10,066 bases of DNA from Collinsella sp. (GCA_031295725.1 JAUMNV010000088.1:1-10066), one strand, 5' to 3'; numbered from the stretch's first letter, positions 1 through 5,779 are shown. Translations and numbers: made by a program. The notes: generated by a model not told the origin, from the letters alone.

Positions 1-669
1 TGCCTCACGCAGTTCGAGGTCGAGGACGTCACCGATATGGCCCGCGCTGCCGTGCGCTATGTGGCCACGCGTCCCATGCGCTTTGGCAAGTCGCTCATCG
101 CCGATGTGCTCCACGGCGGCAACACCGAGCGCATTCGCCAGATGCATCTGGACGAGGACCGCGGCTACGGTGAGCTGTCGAGCGAATCGGTCGGGCGCAT
201 CAAGGACATCATCGGCCAGCTGTGCGGCCGCGGTTATCTGGCCACCTCGCAGGGGCAGTACCCGGTCGTGGGGCTGGGTCCGCGTGCCGTCGAGGTCGAG
301 GATGAGGCGTTTGCCTTTACCGTTAAGCGTCGCGCGTCCAAGCGCAAGGCCTCGGCCCGCGCCCGCCGCGCCGTCGATCTGCTGCGCGAGGAGGCCGAGC
401 TGGATCAGCGCCCACGCGTGGGCGACGATGCCGAGTTGTTCGAGCGCCTGCGTGCCCTGCGCAAGGAGATCTCGACCGAGCTGGAGATGGCGCCGTATAT
501 GGTCTTTTCCGACAAGGCCCTGCGCGGTCTGTGCCGCCTGCGTCCACAGACGCGCGACGAGCTTATCCAGGTCAACGGCATTGGCGAGAAAAAGGCCGAC
601 GCCTTTGGCGAGCAGTTTATGGCGGCGATTGAAGAGTTTGAGTCCGAGCATGCACGGAATGGAGCATAA
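1..669 (+). CDS. recQ: ATP-dependent DNA helicase RecQ, C-terminal part (5' end outside window)
   Basis: The frame is open from base 1, so this is the last 222 codons of a longer gene. RecQ is a 3'-5' DNA helicase that acts in recombination repair and at stalled forks. Residues about 1-100 of the visible part fit the RQC winged-helix domain (YVATRPMRFGKSLIADVL, then GRGYLATSQGQYPVVGL). A lysine/arginine-rich linker follows at about 107-125. Residues about 143-212 fit an HRDC domain, with the characteristic AP-Y-VFSD, LRPQTRDEL and NGIGEKKA segments. The helicase motor (Walker A, DEAH) and zinc-binding cysteines lie upstream and cannot be checked. The stop is 2 bp before the GntR gene, whose ribosome-binding site lies inside the recQ end, so the two are probably co-transcribed. 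RecQ rather than another HRDC protein is supported by the RQC-HRDC order. Confidence 0.9.
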   Translation, partial: CLTQFEVEDVTDMARAAVRYVATRPMRFGKSLIADVLHGGNTERIRQMHLDEDRGYGELSSESVGRIKDIIGQLCGRGYLATSQGQYPVVGLGPRAVEVEDEAFAFTVKRRASKRKASARARRAVDLLREEAELDQRPRVGDDAELFERLRALRKEISTELEMAPYMVFSDKALRGLCRLRPQTRDELIQVNGIGEKKADAFGEQFMAAIEEFESEHARNGA

Positions 670-671
670 CG

Positions 672-1427
672 ATGGCATCCGATGATAAAACCGAGCGCAC
701 TGAGGTGTCCGCTGTGCCGCTGTACCAGCAGGTTATGGACGACCTAAAGGGCGAGATCGCGCGTGGCGTGTACGCATCCGGCTCGCGCATTCCTTCCGAG
801 ATGGAGCTCGCTAAGTCCTATGGTGTGGGACGCGTCACCGTGCGCCGCGCCATCGAGGAGCTGTCGCGCGCGGGGTATCTCAACCGCCAGCAGGGGAGGG
901 GCACGTTCGTGTGCGCGCCCAAGCTCAAGCGCAAGATTGTCCAGAAGGGTGACGTTCAGAGCTTTTCCGAGGGTTGCGCTGCCAACGACATGGTGGCCGG
1001 AGCACGCCTGGTGTCGCGCACGGTGGTTGCGGCGACGCGCGAGGACGCGGCGTTTTTTGGGGTGGAACCCGGCTGCGAGCTCATCGTGGTCGAGCGTGTG
1101 CGCACGGCAGACGGCGTGCCCGTCATGCTCGAGAACAACGCCTTTGTGCTGGCTGACCATCCCTATCTGCAGACGCTTGCCGACGAGGACCTCACCGATA
1201 ACTCAATCTTTGCGCTCGTTGCCGAGCATTCGGGCCGCGCGCCGCTCAAATCCGACCCTTGTACCGTGGAGATTGCGCTTGCCGATGCTCAGGTGGCCCC
1301 GCTGCTGGAGGTACCGGTCGGCGAGCCGCTGTTTTATATGGAGGCGTACTTTACGGATGCGGACGGGCGGCCCTTGCTGCTCGGACGCCAAAAGATCGTG
1401 GGCTCGCGCTATGTGTTCGACATCTAA
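672..1427 (+). CDS. GntR family (HutC/UTRA type) transcriptional regulator
   Basis: This is a 251-residue cytoplasmic DNA-binding regulator. Residues about 15-80 form the GntR winged helix-turn-helix: PLYQQVMDDLKGEIARG, then PSEMELAKSYGVGRVTVRRA as the HTH, then a wing ending QQGRGTFV. Residues about 100-247 fit a UTRA ligand-binding domain, which in this subfamily usually senses phosphorylated sugars, amino-sugars or histidine-pathway compounds. The length is normal for HutC-type members. The ATG at 672 has GGAG at 661-664 with a 7-base gap, overlapping the end of recQ. Its target is probably the next gene: the intervening 143 bp carry a promoter and two pairs of direct repeats, and the neighbour is a sugar-phosphate (SIS) enzyme. 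The effector is unknown; a fructosamine phosphate is the natural guess from context. The family call is secure, the ligand is inference. Confidence 0.92.
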   Translation: MASDDKTERTEVSAVPLYQQVMDDLKGEIARGVYASGSRIPSEMELAKSYGVGRVTVRRAIEELSRAGYLNRQQGRGTFVCAPKLKRKIVQKGDVQSFSEGCAANDMVAGARLVSRTVVAATREDAAFFGVEPGCELIVVERVRTADGVPVMLENNAFVLADHPYLQTLADEDLTDNSIFALVAEHSGRAPLKSDPCTVEIALADAQVAPLLEVPVGEPLFYMEAYFTDADGRPLLLGRQKIVGSRYVFDI

Positions 1428-1436
1428 CGTCTATAG

Positions 1437-1518
1437 ATAGAACAATATAGAACAAGTTTGGTGGAATGGCTTCACGGATGTCGTCGTGCGTGCTATAAAT
1501 AGGACAACATAGAACGAC
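1437..1518. promoter_or_regulatory. Two operator-like pairs of tandem 10-bp direct repeats
   Basis: Four copies of the 10-mer ATAGRACRAN occur as two head-to-tail pairs: ATAGAACAAT/ATAGAACAAG at 1437-1456 and ATAGGACAAC/ATAGAACGAC at 1499-1518. Each pair is preceded by CTAT, giving CTAT-NN-ATAG (1431-1440 and 1493-1502), so the whole 25-bp blocks 1431-1455 and 1493-1517 match at 20 of 25 positions. The pairs are 62 bp apart, about six helical turns. The downstream pair overlaps the -10 box and start region of the promoter; the upstream pair lies before the -35. This is a repressor-looping layout, and the adjacent GntR regulator is the obvious candidate to bind. The repeats are seen directly; the binding partner is inferred. 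Confidence 0.7.
1471..1499 (+). promoter_or_regulatory. Probable sigma70-type promoter of the SIS-domain gene
   Basis: TTCACG at 1471-1476 (4 of 6 matches to TTGACA) is separated by 17 bp from TATAAA at 1494-1499 (5 of 6). Transcription would start near 1506, inside the second operator-like pair, giving a leader of about 65 bases before the ATG at 1571. The start of the SIS gene is supported by AAGGGG at 1558-1563 with a 7-base gap. Confidence 0.6.
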
Positions 1519-1570
1519 TGCAGGTACGAGCGCCGTCGTTCAAAACCGCCACACAAGAAGGGGCATCACC

Positions 1571-2539
1571 ATGAACGCACACGATCTGATTCAGGAAATT
1601 ATCGAGCGCAAGGGCAAGATTGAGAACGTCTTCTGGATCGCCTGCGGCGGTTCGATGATCGACCTGATGCCGGCCAACGAGCTGCTCAAGCGCGAGGCAA
1701 CCACGTTTACCTCGACGGTCTACACGGCGCGCGAGTTTTGCCTGATGGCTCCCAAGAGTCTTGGCGAGAAGTCACTCGTCATCGCCTGCAGCCACAGCGG
1801 CAACACGCAGGAGGTCGTCGACGGCTGCGAGATGGCGCTGGCAGCCGGCGCCGAGGTCGTGGCCATGACCGACTGCGAAGGCTCCAAGATCGATAACGGC
1901 AAGTGGACTACCTGGGTCTATCCGTGGGGTGAGGGCGTGCCGCAGGCCGAGGTGCCGCAGGGCATCGGCGCTCTGATCGCCGCCGAGTTGCTCGACCAGC
2001 AGGAAGGCTACGAGGCACTCGCCGACATGTATGAGGGCCTCAAGCAGATGGATGCGCTGCTGCCCGCCGCCCGTGAGAAGGTCAACGCCGAGCTGGGCGC
2101 CCGCTTTGCCGAGCTCTGCCAGCAGCACAAGTTCTTCTATATCCTGGGCTCCGGCCCCAACTTTAGCCAGACCTACGCTATGGCCATCTGCTCGCTCATG
2201 GAGATGCAGTGGCAGCACTGCTGCTACATCCACTCCGGCGAGTATTTCCACGGTCCTTTCGAGGCTACCGAGCCCGGCGTGTTCTACTTTGTGCAGCTCG
2301 GATCGGGCGAGTGCCGCCCCATGGAGGAGCGCGCGCTGGCGTTCCTCAACACGCACACCGATACGGTCATGGTGCTCGACGCGCTCGAGTACGGCGTAGG
2401 CGAGGTGCCCGCCAGCGTGCGTTCGTACCTGGAGCCGATCTTCTTCTACAACATGAGCTGCGAACTGCGTGCCGCTCGCGGCAAGGTGTTCGACCACAGC
2501 CCCGAGGTTCGTCGCTACATGGGCATCGAGCAGTACTAG
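1571..2539 (+). CDS. Double-SIS-domain protein, FrlB/FraB-type fructosamine-6-phosphate deglycase family
   Basis: This 322-residue protein has two sugar-isomerase (SIS) domains, about 18-140 and 175-300, the size and layout of fructoselysine-6-phosphate deglycase FrlB (about 330-340 residues). FrlB/FraB enzymes split an amino-acid-sugar phosphate into glucose 6-phosphate and the free amino acid. Phosphosugar-binding segments are CGGSM (25-29), SHSGNTQEV (74-82) and GSGPNFSQ (193-200). The block with SGEYFHGP (222-229) and the tail DHSPEVRRYMGIEQY closely resemble E. coli FrlB as I remember it. Glu211 and His227 keep the 16-residue spacing of the catalytic pair reported for Salmonella FraB (E214/H230). 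No membrane segment or signal is visible, so it should be cytosolic. The gene stands alone: no FrlD-type kinase or transporter is in the window, so the true substrate is uncertain. It is probably controlled by the upstream GntR regulator. Confidence 0.82.
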   Translation: MNAHDLIQEIIERKGKIENVFWIACGGSMIDLMPANELLKREATTFTSTVYTAREFCLMAPKSLGEKSLVIACSHSGNTQEVVDGCEMALAAGAEVVAMTDCEGSKIDNGKWTTWVYPWGEGVPQAEVPQGIGALIAAELLDQQEGYEALADMYEGLKQMDALLPAAREKVNAELGARFAELCQQHKFFYILGSGPNFSQTYAMAICSLMEMQWQHCCYIHSGEYFHGPFEATEPGVFYFVQLGSGECRPMEERALAFLNTHTDTVMVLDALEYGVGEVPASVRSYLEPIFFYNMSCELRAARGKVFDHSPEVRRYMGIEQY

Positions 2540-2590
2540 GTACCGGGAAAAGTATTCACCTTCGATTCGCAAGCGTGTCGTGTGAGTCAA

Positions 2591-2630
2591 AAAGCGGGCC
2601 GTGCCGGGGATTTCCGGCACGGCCCGCTTT
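2591..2630. terminator. Bidirectional rho-independent terminator between convergent genes
   Basis: There is a perfect 17-bp stem, 2591-2607 (AAAGCGGGCCGTGCCGG) with 2614-2630, around a 6-base loop. It is flanked by A-runs on the left and ends in TTT on the right, so it can end transcription of both the SIS gene (+) and the dehydrogenase (-). Confidence 0.88.
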
Positions 2631-2671
2631 GCATGGCGTCCGTATGAGCGAGGTGTCGCAGCAACCGACGC

Positions 2672-3649
2672 TTACTTGGCGTCGTAGGCCTCGGCATCCC
2701 ACCAGTCGAGCTGGGCGATATTGTCACGAATGTGCTGGCAGCTCTTGTGGAAGCCCTCGAGCTCGTGCTCGGACAGGTCGAGCGTGTAGACCTCCTCGAC
2801 GCCCTCGGCGCCGATCACGCACGGCAGGGAAGTAAAGATACCCTCCTCGCCATACTGGCCGGTCATGAGCGTGGATGCCGAAAGCACGGCGTGCTCGTTG
2901 TGCAGCACGGCGGCGCAGACGCGCGCGGCGGAGTTGGCGACGGCGTACTCGGTGCACTGCTTGCCCTGGTAGGTTACGTATCCGCCCTTGCGCGCGAGCT
3001 CCTCGATTTCCATGTGGTCGAAGGCATACTTGTCGGGGTTCTCGGCCTGAAGCTCGTTGAGGCTCTTGCCGGCGATGGTTGCGGCCTTAAAGGCGGCCAG
3101 CTGGCTAAAGCCGTGCTCGCCGATCATGTAGGCGTCGATAGACTTGGGGCTCACACCGACCTTCTTGGAGATCTCGGTGCGCAGGCGGGCGGAGTCCAGG
3201 CCGCAGCCCGAGCCGATGATCTTCTTGGGATCGTAGCCGGTCAGGTGCCACAGCTCGGTGCACACGACGTCGCAGGGGTTGGAGATGCTCACGAAGATGC
3301 CGTCAAAGCCGGCGTCGACGATGCGCTTGGCAAAGGTGCGGGCGGCGTCGGTGGTAAAGAACAGCTCGCCGTCGCGGTTGCCGGCGGCCAGCGCGACCTT
3401 GCCGGCGGCGTTGACGATGACGTCGCAGCAGGCAAGCTCCTCGTAGTGGTCGTAGCAGTTGACGATCTTGGTGTTGTACGGGACAAACGAAAGGGAGTCG
3501 CGCAGGTCCTGGACCTCGGACGTCACCTTGGCCTCGTTGATATCGCACAGGTACAGCTCATCGGCAATGCCCTGCATGAGTAGGCTGTTGGCGACATGTG
3601 CTCCTACGTGGCCCTGGCCGACCACACCGATCTTACGCGTCTGGTACAT
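2672..3649 (-). CDS. L-2-hydroxyacid dehydrogenase (L-lactate / L-2-hydroxyisocaproate dehydrogenase type)
   Basis: This 325-residue NAD-dependent dehydrogenase interconverts a 2-oxoacid and an L-2-hydroxyacid in the cytosol, typically to regenerate NAD+ in fermentation. The N-terminal Rossmann motif is GVVGQGHVG (8-16), with Asp36 (LYLCDIN) placed to bind the NAD ribose. SNPCDVV (123-129), DSARLR with Arg155, and GEHG with catalytic His179 follow the lactate/malate dehydrogenase pattern. The substrate loop reads AAGKVALAAGNRDGELFF (81-98) and lacks the usual lactate PQKPGETR or malate PRKPGMTR segment. With ARKGG (219-223) and the GNRD loop it looks closer to Lactobacillus L-2-hydroxyisocaproate dehydrogenase. 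The preferred start is 3649 because AAAGGA sits 7 bases before it and the glycine motif then falls at the normal place; an upstream in-frame ATG (3742) would add 31 atypical residues and read through a repeat. The family is secure, the substrate is not. Confidence 0.88.
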   Translation of the reverse strand: MYQTRKIGVVGQGHVGAHVANSLLMQGIADELYLCDINEAKVTSEVQDLRDSLSFVPYNTKIVNCYDHYEELACCDVIVNAAGKVALAAGNRDGELFFTTDAARTFAKRIVDAGFDGIFVSISNPCDVVCTELWHLTGYDPKKIIGSGCGLDSARLRTEISKKVGVSPKSIDAYMIGEHGFSQLAAFKAATIAGKSLNELQAENPDKYAFDHMEIEELARKGGYVTYQGKQCTEYAVANSAARVCAAVLHNEHAVLSASTLMTGQYGEEGIFTSLPCVIGAEGVEEVYTLDLSEHELEGFHKSCQHIRDNIAQLDWWDAEAYDAK

Positions 3650-3656
3650 ATATGTA

Positions 3657-3662
3657 TCCTTT
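3657..3662 (-). promoter_or_regulatory. Ribosome-binding site deciding the dehydrogenase start
   Basis: On the - strand AAAGGA lies 7 bases before the ATG at 3649. The longer reading frame, starting at 3742, has no comparable site in front of it. Confidence 0.75.
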
Positions 3663-3686
3663 CGGCCGAGTTTTTCGCGTCGAACC

Positions 3687-3692
3687 ATTGTA
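3687..3692 (-). promoter_or_regulatory. Possible -10 box for the dehydrogenase gene
   Basis: TACAAT (5 of 6 to TATAAT) on the - strand would start transcription near 3680, about 30 bases before the ATG. No good -35 box is found at 16-18 bp, so this is tentative. Confidence 0.3.
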
Positions 3693-3726
3693 GCGTCCTG
3701 CTGCCACTTTGCTAGGCTAAAGCGCC

Positions 3727-3760
3727 GTAGATTTTTGGACATGCCTTAATCTCTACTTTT
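3727..3760 (+). repeat. Decayed copy of the hairpin repeat found at 5741-5779
   Basis: GTAGATTTTTGGACATGCCT (3727-3746), followed after a few bases by CTACTTTT, matches the - strand reading of 5741-5779. That copy has GTAGATTTTTAGGACATGCCT, with one extra A, then ATCTACCTTTT. The right arm here has diverged, so only GTAGA/TCTAC still pair well. It sits between the divergent dehydrogenase and metA genes. The rest of the 3650-3859 gap shows a 6-bp hairpin CATCGC-tgg-GCGATG at 3784-3798 and the metA ribosome-binding site, and no clear metA promoter. Confidence 0.6.
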
Positions 3761-3859
3761 GGAGTGATCTGGGCCGCTGACGGCATCGCTGGGCGATGTG
3801 CTCGCGCGGATGGGGCCGGTCGTTGTACCATAGCTGCAACTGACTCGTAAGGAGCATCC

Positions 3860-4786
3860 ATGCCCATTCGTATTCCCGACGCCCTCCCTGCCGCCGCGCA
3901 GCTCGAGAGCGAGAACATCTTTGTCATGACCGAGTACCGCGCGCTGCACCAGGACATCCGTCCGCTGCGCGTGCTCATCCTCAACCTCATGCCCACCAAG
4001 ATCGCCACCGAGACGCAGATCATGCGCAAGCTCTCCAACACGCCGTTGCAGGTGGAGGTAGACCTGCTGCGCACCAAAACGCACGAGGCCACGCACGTGA
4101 GCGCCGGTCACCTGGAGACGTTCTACCGCACGTTCGACGACATCCGCGACATCCACTACGACGGCCTGATCATCACGGGCGCGCCGGTGGAACAGATGCC
4201 GTTCGAGGAGGTCGACTACTGGCCCGAGCTCTGCCAGATCATGGATTGGTCCACCACACACGTACACTCTACGCTGCACATTTGTTGGGGCGCGCAGGCG
4301 GGGCTCTACCATCATTACGGTATCCAGAAGTACGACCTGCCGGCAAAGGCGAGCGGCGTGTTCGAGCATTATCTGGTGAAGCCACAAAGCCCGCTGGTCC
4401 GCGGCTTTGACGACCGTTTCTATGCCGTGCATTCGCGCAACACCGATGTGCGCCGCGAGGACGTGGAGGCCGAGCCGCAGCTTGAGGTTGTGGCCGTGTC
4501 TGACGAGGTTGGCCTGTACATCGTCAAGTCGACCGACAGCCGTCGCTTCTTTGTATTTGGCCACCCCGAGTACGATACCGACACGTTGCGCCTGGAGTAC
4601 GAGCGCGACGTGAAGCGCGGGCTCAACCCGGAGGTGCCGGCGCATTACTTCCCGGGCGACGACCCCACCGCCGAGCCGCGCAACGTCTGGCGCAGCCAGG
4701 CTCAGCTGTTCTACACCAACTGGCTCAACTACTACGTCTACCAGACCACGCCCTACGACCTAGCACGCGCCGGCGAGGAGCACTAG
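3860..4786 (+). CDS. metA: Homoserine O-acyltransferase MetA (probably acetyl-CoA dependent)
   Basis: MetA activates the hydroxyl of L-homoserine with an acyl group, the first committed step of methionine synthesis; it is a cytosolic enzyme. The 308-residue length matches E. coli MetA (309), and positions align almost without gaps. Cys142 is the nucleophile (LHICWGAQAGLYHHYGI), and His235 and Glu237 lie in FVFGHPEYD. Lys47 in MPTKIATE fits the acyl-CoA site. Position 111, which separates succinyl-CoA (Gly) from acetyl-CoA (Glu) users in this family, is Glu here (TGAPVEQMPFEEVDYW), so O-acetylhomoserine is the expected product despite the common annotation as succinyltransferase. The start has AAGGAG at 3849-3854, 5 bases upstream. 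It is divergent from the dehydrogenase and convergent with the cyclo-ligase. No SAM riboswitch or other leader RNA is evident. The end NYYVYQTTPYDL is typical of the family. Confidence 0.95.
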   Translation: MPIRIPDALPAAAQLESENIFVMTEYRALHQDIRPLRVLILNLMPTKIATETQIMRKLSNTPLQVEVDLLRTKTHEATHVSAGHLETFYRTFDDIRDIHYDGLIITGAPVEQMPFEEVDYWPELCQIMDWSTTHVHSTLHICWGAQAGLYHHYGIQKYDLPAKASGVFEHYLVKPQSPLVRGFDDRFYAVHSRNTDVRREDVEAEPQLEVVAVSDEVGLYIVKSTDSRRFFVFGHPEYDTDTLRLEYERDVKRGLNPEVPAHYFPGDDPTAEPRNVWRSQAQLFYTNWLNYYVYQTTPYDLARAGEEH

Positions 4787-4820
4787 GCTGCGACTGTGGC
4801 CGTGGCTGATGTGACGGCGG

Positions 4821-5417
4821 TTAGGCGCTGACGATGTGGGGCAGCGGCAGGTCGTGAGCGTCGGTGGGAACGTGGCCGACGCGCTGTTCGTCAAAGGCGA
4901 TGCCGACGATTTGACATACGGGCGAGAGCATGGGCAGGTAGCGGTCATAGCAGCCGCCACCGTAGCCTAGGCGCGTGCCGGCGCGGTCGAATGCTACGAG
5001 CGGCACGACGATCATGTCGAGAGCTTCGGCAGGCACGATAGGGAAGCGGCCGCTGTCGATGTTTATGGCCGCGAAAGCCCGTGTGGGGTGGGCGATAAAC
5101 GGAGCCGCGGACGCATCGTCGGCGGCAACTGCCCGCATGCACATGCGCTGGCCACAAGCTGCGGCATCAATTGCCGAGAGCATGCACGGATAGGCCACGC
5201 GCCAGCCGCGTTTGGCGGCCGCAGCGGCAAACGCGGCTGGGTCAACTTCGGAGCCCATCGCGGCATAGATGGCAACGGTGTGCGGCGCCGCGGCATCCAA
5301 GCGATCCAACAGCTCAACAAGCCGCGCGCAGATAACGGCAGACTTCGCTGCCCGCAAGTCCAAATCAAGAGCATCGCGCCGAGCAATCACCGCCCGCCGC
5401 AACTCAGCCTTGTCCAT
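4821..5417 (-). CDS. 5-formyltetrahydrofolate cyclo-ligase
   Basis: This 198-residue cytosolic enzyme would convert 5-formyl-THF to 5,10-methenyl-THF with ATP, returning a storage/inhibitory folate to the one-carbon pool. The N-terminus MDKAELRRAVIARRDAL has the basic residues usual at the start of the family. GSEVDP (55-60) is in the usual place for substrate contact, and RLGYGGGCYDRYL (149-161) is the family's glycine-rich ATP-binding signature. The length is normal. The ATG at 5417 is preferred, with a purine-rich GGGAGAGAGGG just upstream; a TTG nine codons earlier (5444) would fall inside a hairpin repeat. The gene converges on metA with a 34-bp gap holding no hairpin. It is probably transcribed alone, with the 5434-5472 hairpin in its leader. 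Confidence 0.92.
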   Translation of the reverse strand: MDKAELRRAVIARRDALDLDLRAAKSAVICARLVELLDRLDAAAPHTVAIYAAMGSEVDPAAFAAAAAKRGWRVAYPCMLSAIDAAACGQRMCMRAVAADDASAAPFIAHPTRAFAAINIDSGRFPIVPAEALDMIVVPLVAFDRAGTRLGYGGGCYDRYLPMLSPVCQIVGIAFDEQRVGHVPTDAHDLPLPHIVSA

Positions 5418-5433
5418 CCCGGCCCTCTCTCCC

Positions 5434-5472
5434 AAACCTACCAAAAAGGGACAGGTTTATTTTGGCAGGTTT
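5434..5472 (-). repeat. Palindromic hairpin element in the cyclo-ligase leader
   Basis: AAACCTACCAAAA (5434-5446) and TTTTGGCAGGTTT (5460-5472) pair across a 13-base loop at 12 of 13 positions. In - strand RNA the odd pair becomes a G-U wobble, so the 13-bp stem is intact there. The loop carries AGGGACAGGTTTA, whose AGGTTT (5453-5458) could also pair with the left arm AAACCT, giving two alternative folds. It ends 16 bp before the cyclo-ligase ATG. GGGACAGG-type palindromes are, as I recall, dispersed in many bacterial genomes, so a REP-like element is possible. Confidence 0.6.
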
Positions 5473-5496
5473 TATCTGGGTAAACAGCAAAAACAA

Positions 5497-5525
5497 CCAC
5501 GAAGGGGACACATGCACCTTCGTGG
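5497..5525 (-). terminator. Hairpin with U-run on the - strand, terminator-like
   Basis: CCACGAAGG (5497-5505) and CCTTCGTGG (5517-5525) form a perfect 9-bp stem around an 11-base loop. On the - strand the stem is followed by TTGTTTTTGC, as in a rho-independent terminator. It lies upstream of the cyclo-ligase, where it could stop read-through from the peptidase gene. The GGGGACA in the loop region echoes the neighbouring 5434-5472 element. Confidence 0.5.
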
Positions 5526-5549
5526 CGGTCTGTGCTGTGATGGGCGTCT

Positions 5550-5707
5550 GCGGCGGTTTGTCTCGATCTGTAACAGTAACTCGGCAAAATTGGACTTAGA
5601 TGTTACAGATTGAGACAAAGAGCTGGTGCCGTTCGGGAACGTCTCGATCTGTAACATCTGGAGCCGATATTGCCGTCTAGATGTTACAGATCGAGACAAA
5701 CCGCCGC
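5550..5707. repeat. Nested inverted-repeat unit of TCTCGATCTGTAACA arms
   Basis: Four copies of the core TCTCGATCTGTAACA alternate in orientation: 5561-5575 (+), 5601-5615 (inverted, one change), 5642-5656 (+) and 5682-5696 (inverted). They form two hairpin units, 5557-5619 with a 25-base loop and 5641-5697 with a 19-base loop. The outermost arms, 5550-5575 and 5682-5707, are perfect over 26 bp because the GCGGCGGTTTG flank is also mirrored as CAAACCGCCGC. The region can fold as two hairpins in a row or one long imperfect cruciform. No protein is encoded by it that I would support. Confidence 0.85.
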
Positions 5708-5740
5708 GGTGGGCTGCGCCGCCTCGCCCAAGCCGCAGAA

Positions 5741-5779
5741 AAAGGTAGATTTTCAGGCATGTCCTAAAAATCTACCTTT
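5741..5779 (-). terminator. Rho-independent terminator of the M16 peptidase gene
   Basis: AAAGGTAGATTTT (5741-5753) is perfectly complementary to 5767-5779, and AGG/CCT extend the stem around a CATGT loop. The single mismatch between them is a U-G wobble in - strand RNA, so the stem is 17 bp there. It begins 5 bp after the peptidase stop codon and ends in a run of five U. The same sequence family recurs, decayed, at 3727-3760. Confidence 0.85.

Noticed and set aside
1772..2620. 282-codon - strand open frame
   Set aside because: Antisense to the SIS-domain gene and runs into the shared terminator.
2732..3583. 283-codon + strand open frame
   Set aside because: Antisense to the dehydrogenase, whose NAD motif and catalytic His/Arg are intact; the frame is Gly/Val/Leu-rich noise.
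3763..3859. SAM or T-box leader upstream of metA
   Set aside because: The gap is short, has only a 6-bp hairpin and shows none of the conserved helices or a terminator/antiterminator pair.
3746..4645. 299-codon - strand open frame
   Set aside because: Antisense to metA, which matches its family over the full length with all catalytic residues.
5472..5699. 75-codon - strand frame as a small gene
   Set aside because: Its two similar peptide segments are just translations of the inverted-repeat arms; the rest is Arg/Cys/Pro-rich. The repeat explains it better than a protein.
5550..5707. CRISPR array
   Set aside because: The repeats alternate in orientation and the spacers are unequal (25, about 26 and 25 bases between cores, with partial mirror symmetry) and only four units exist; CRISPR repeats are all direct.
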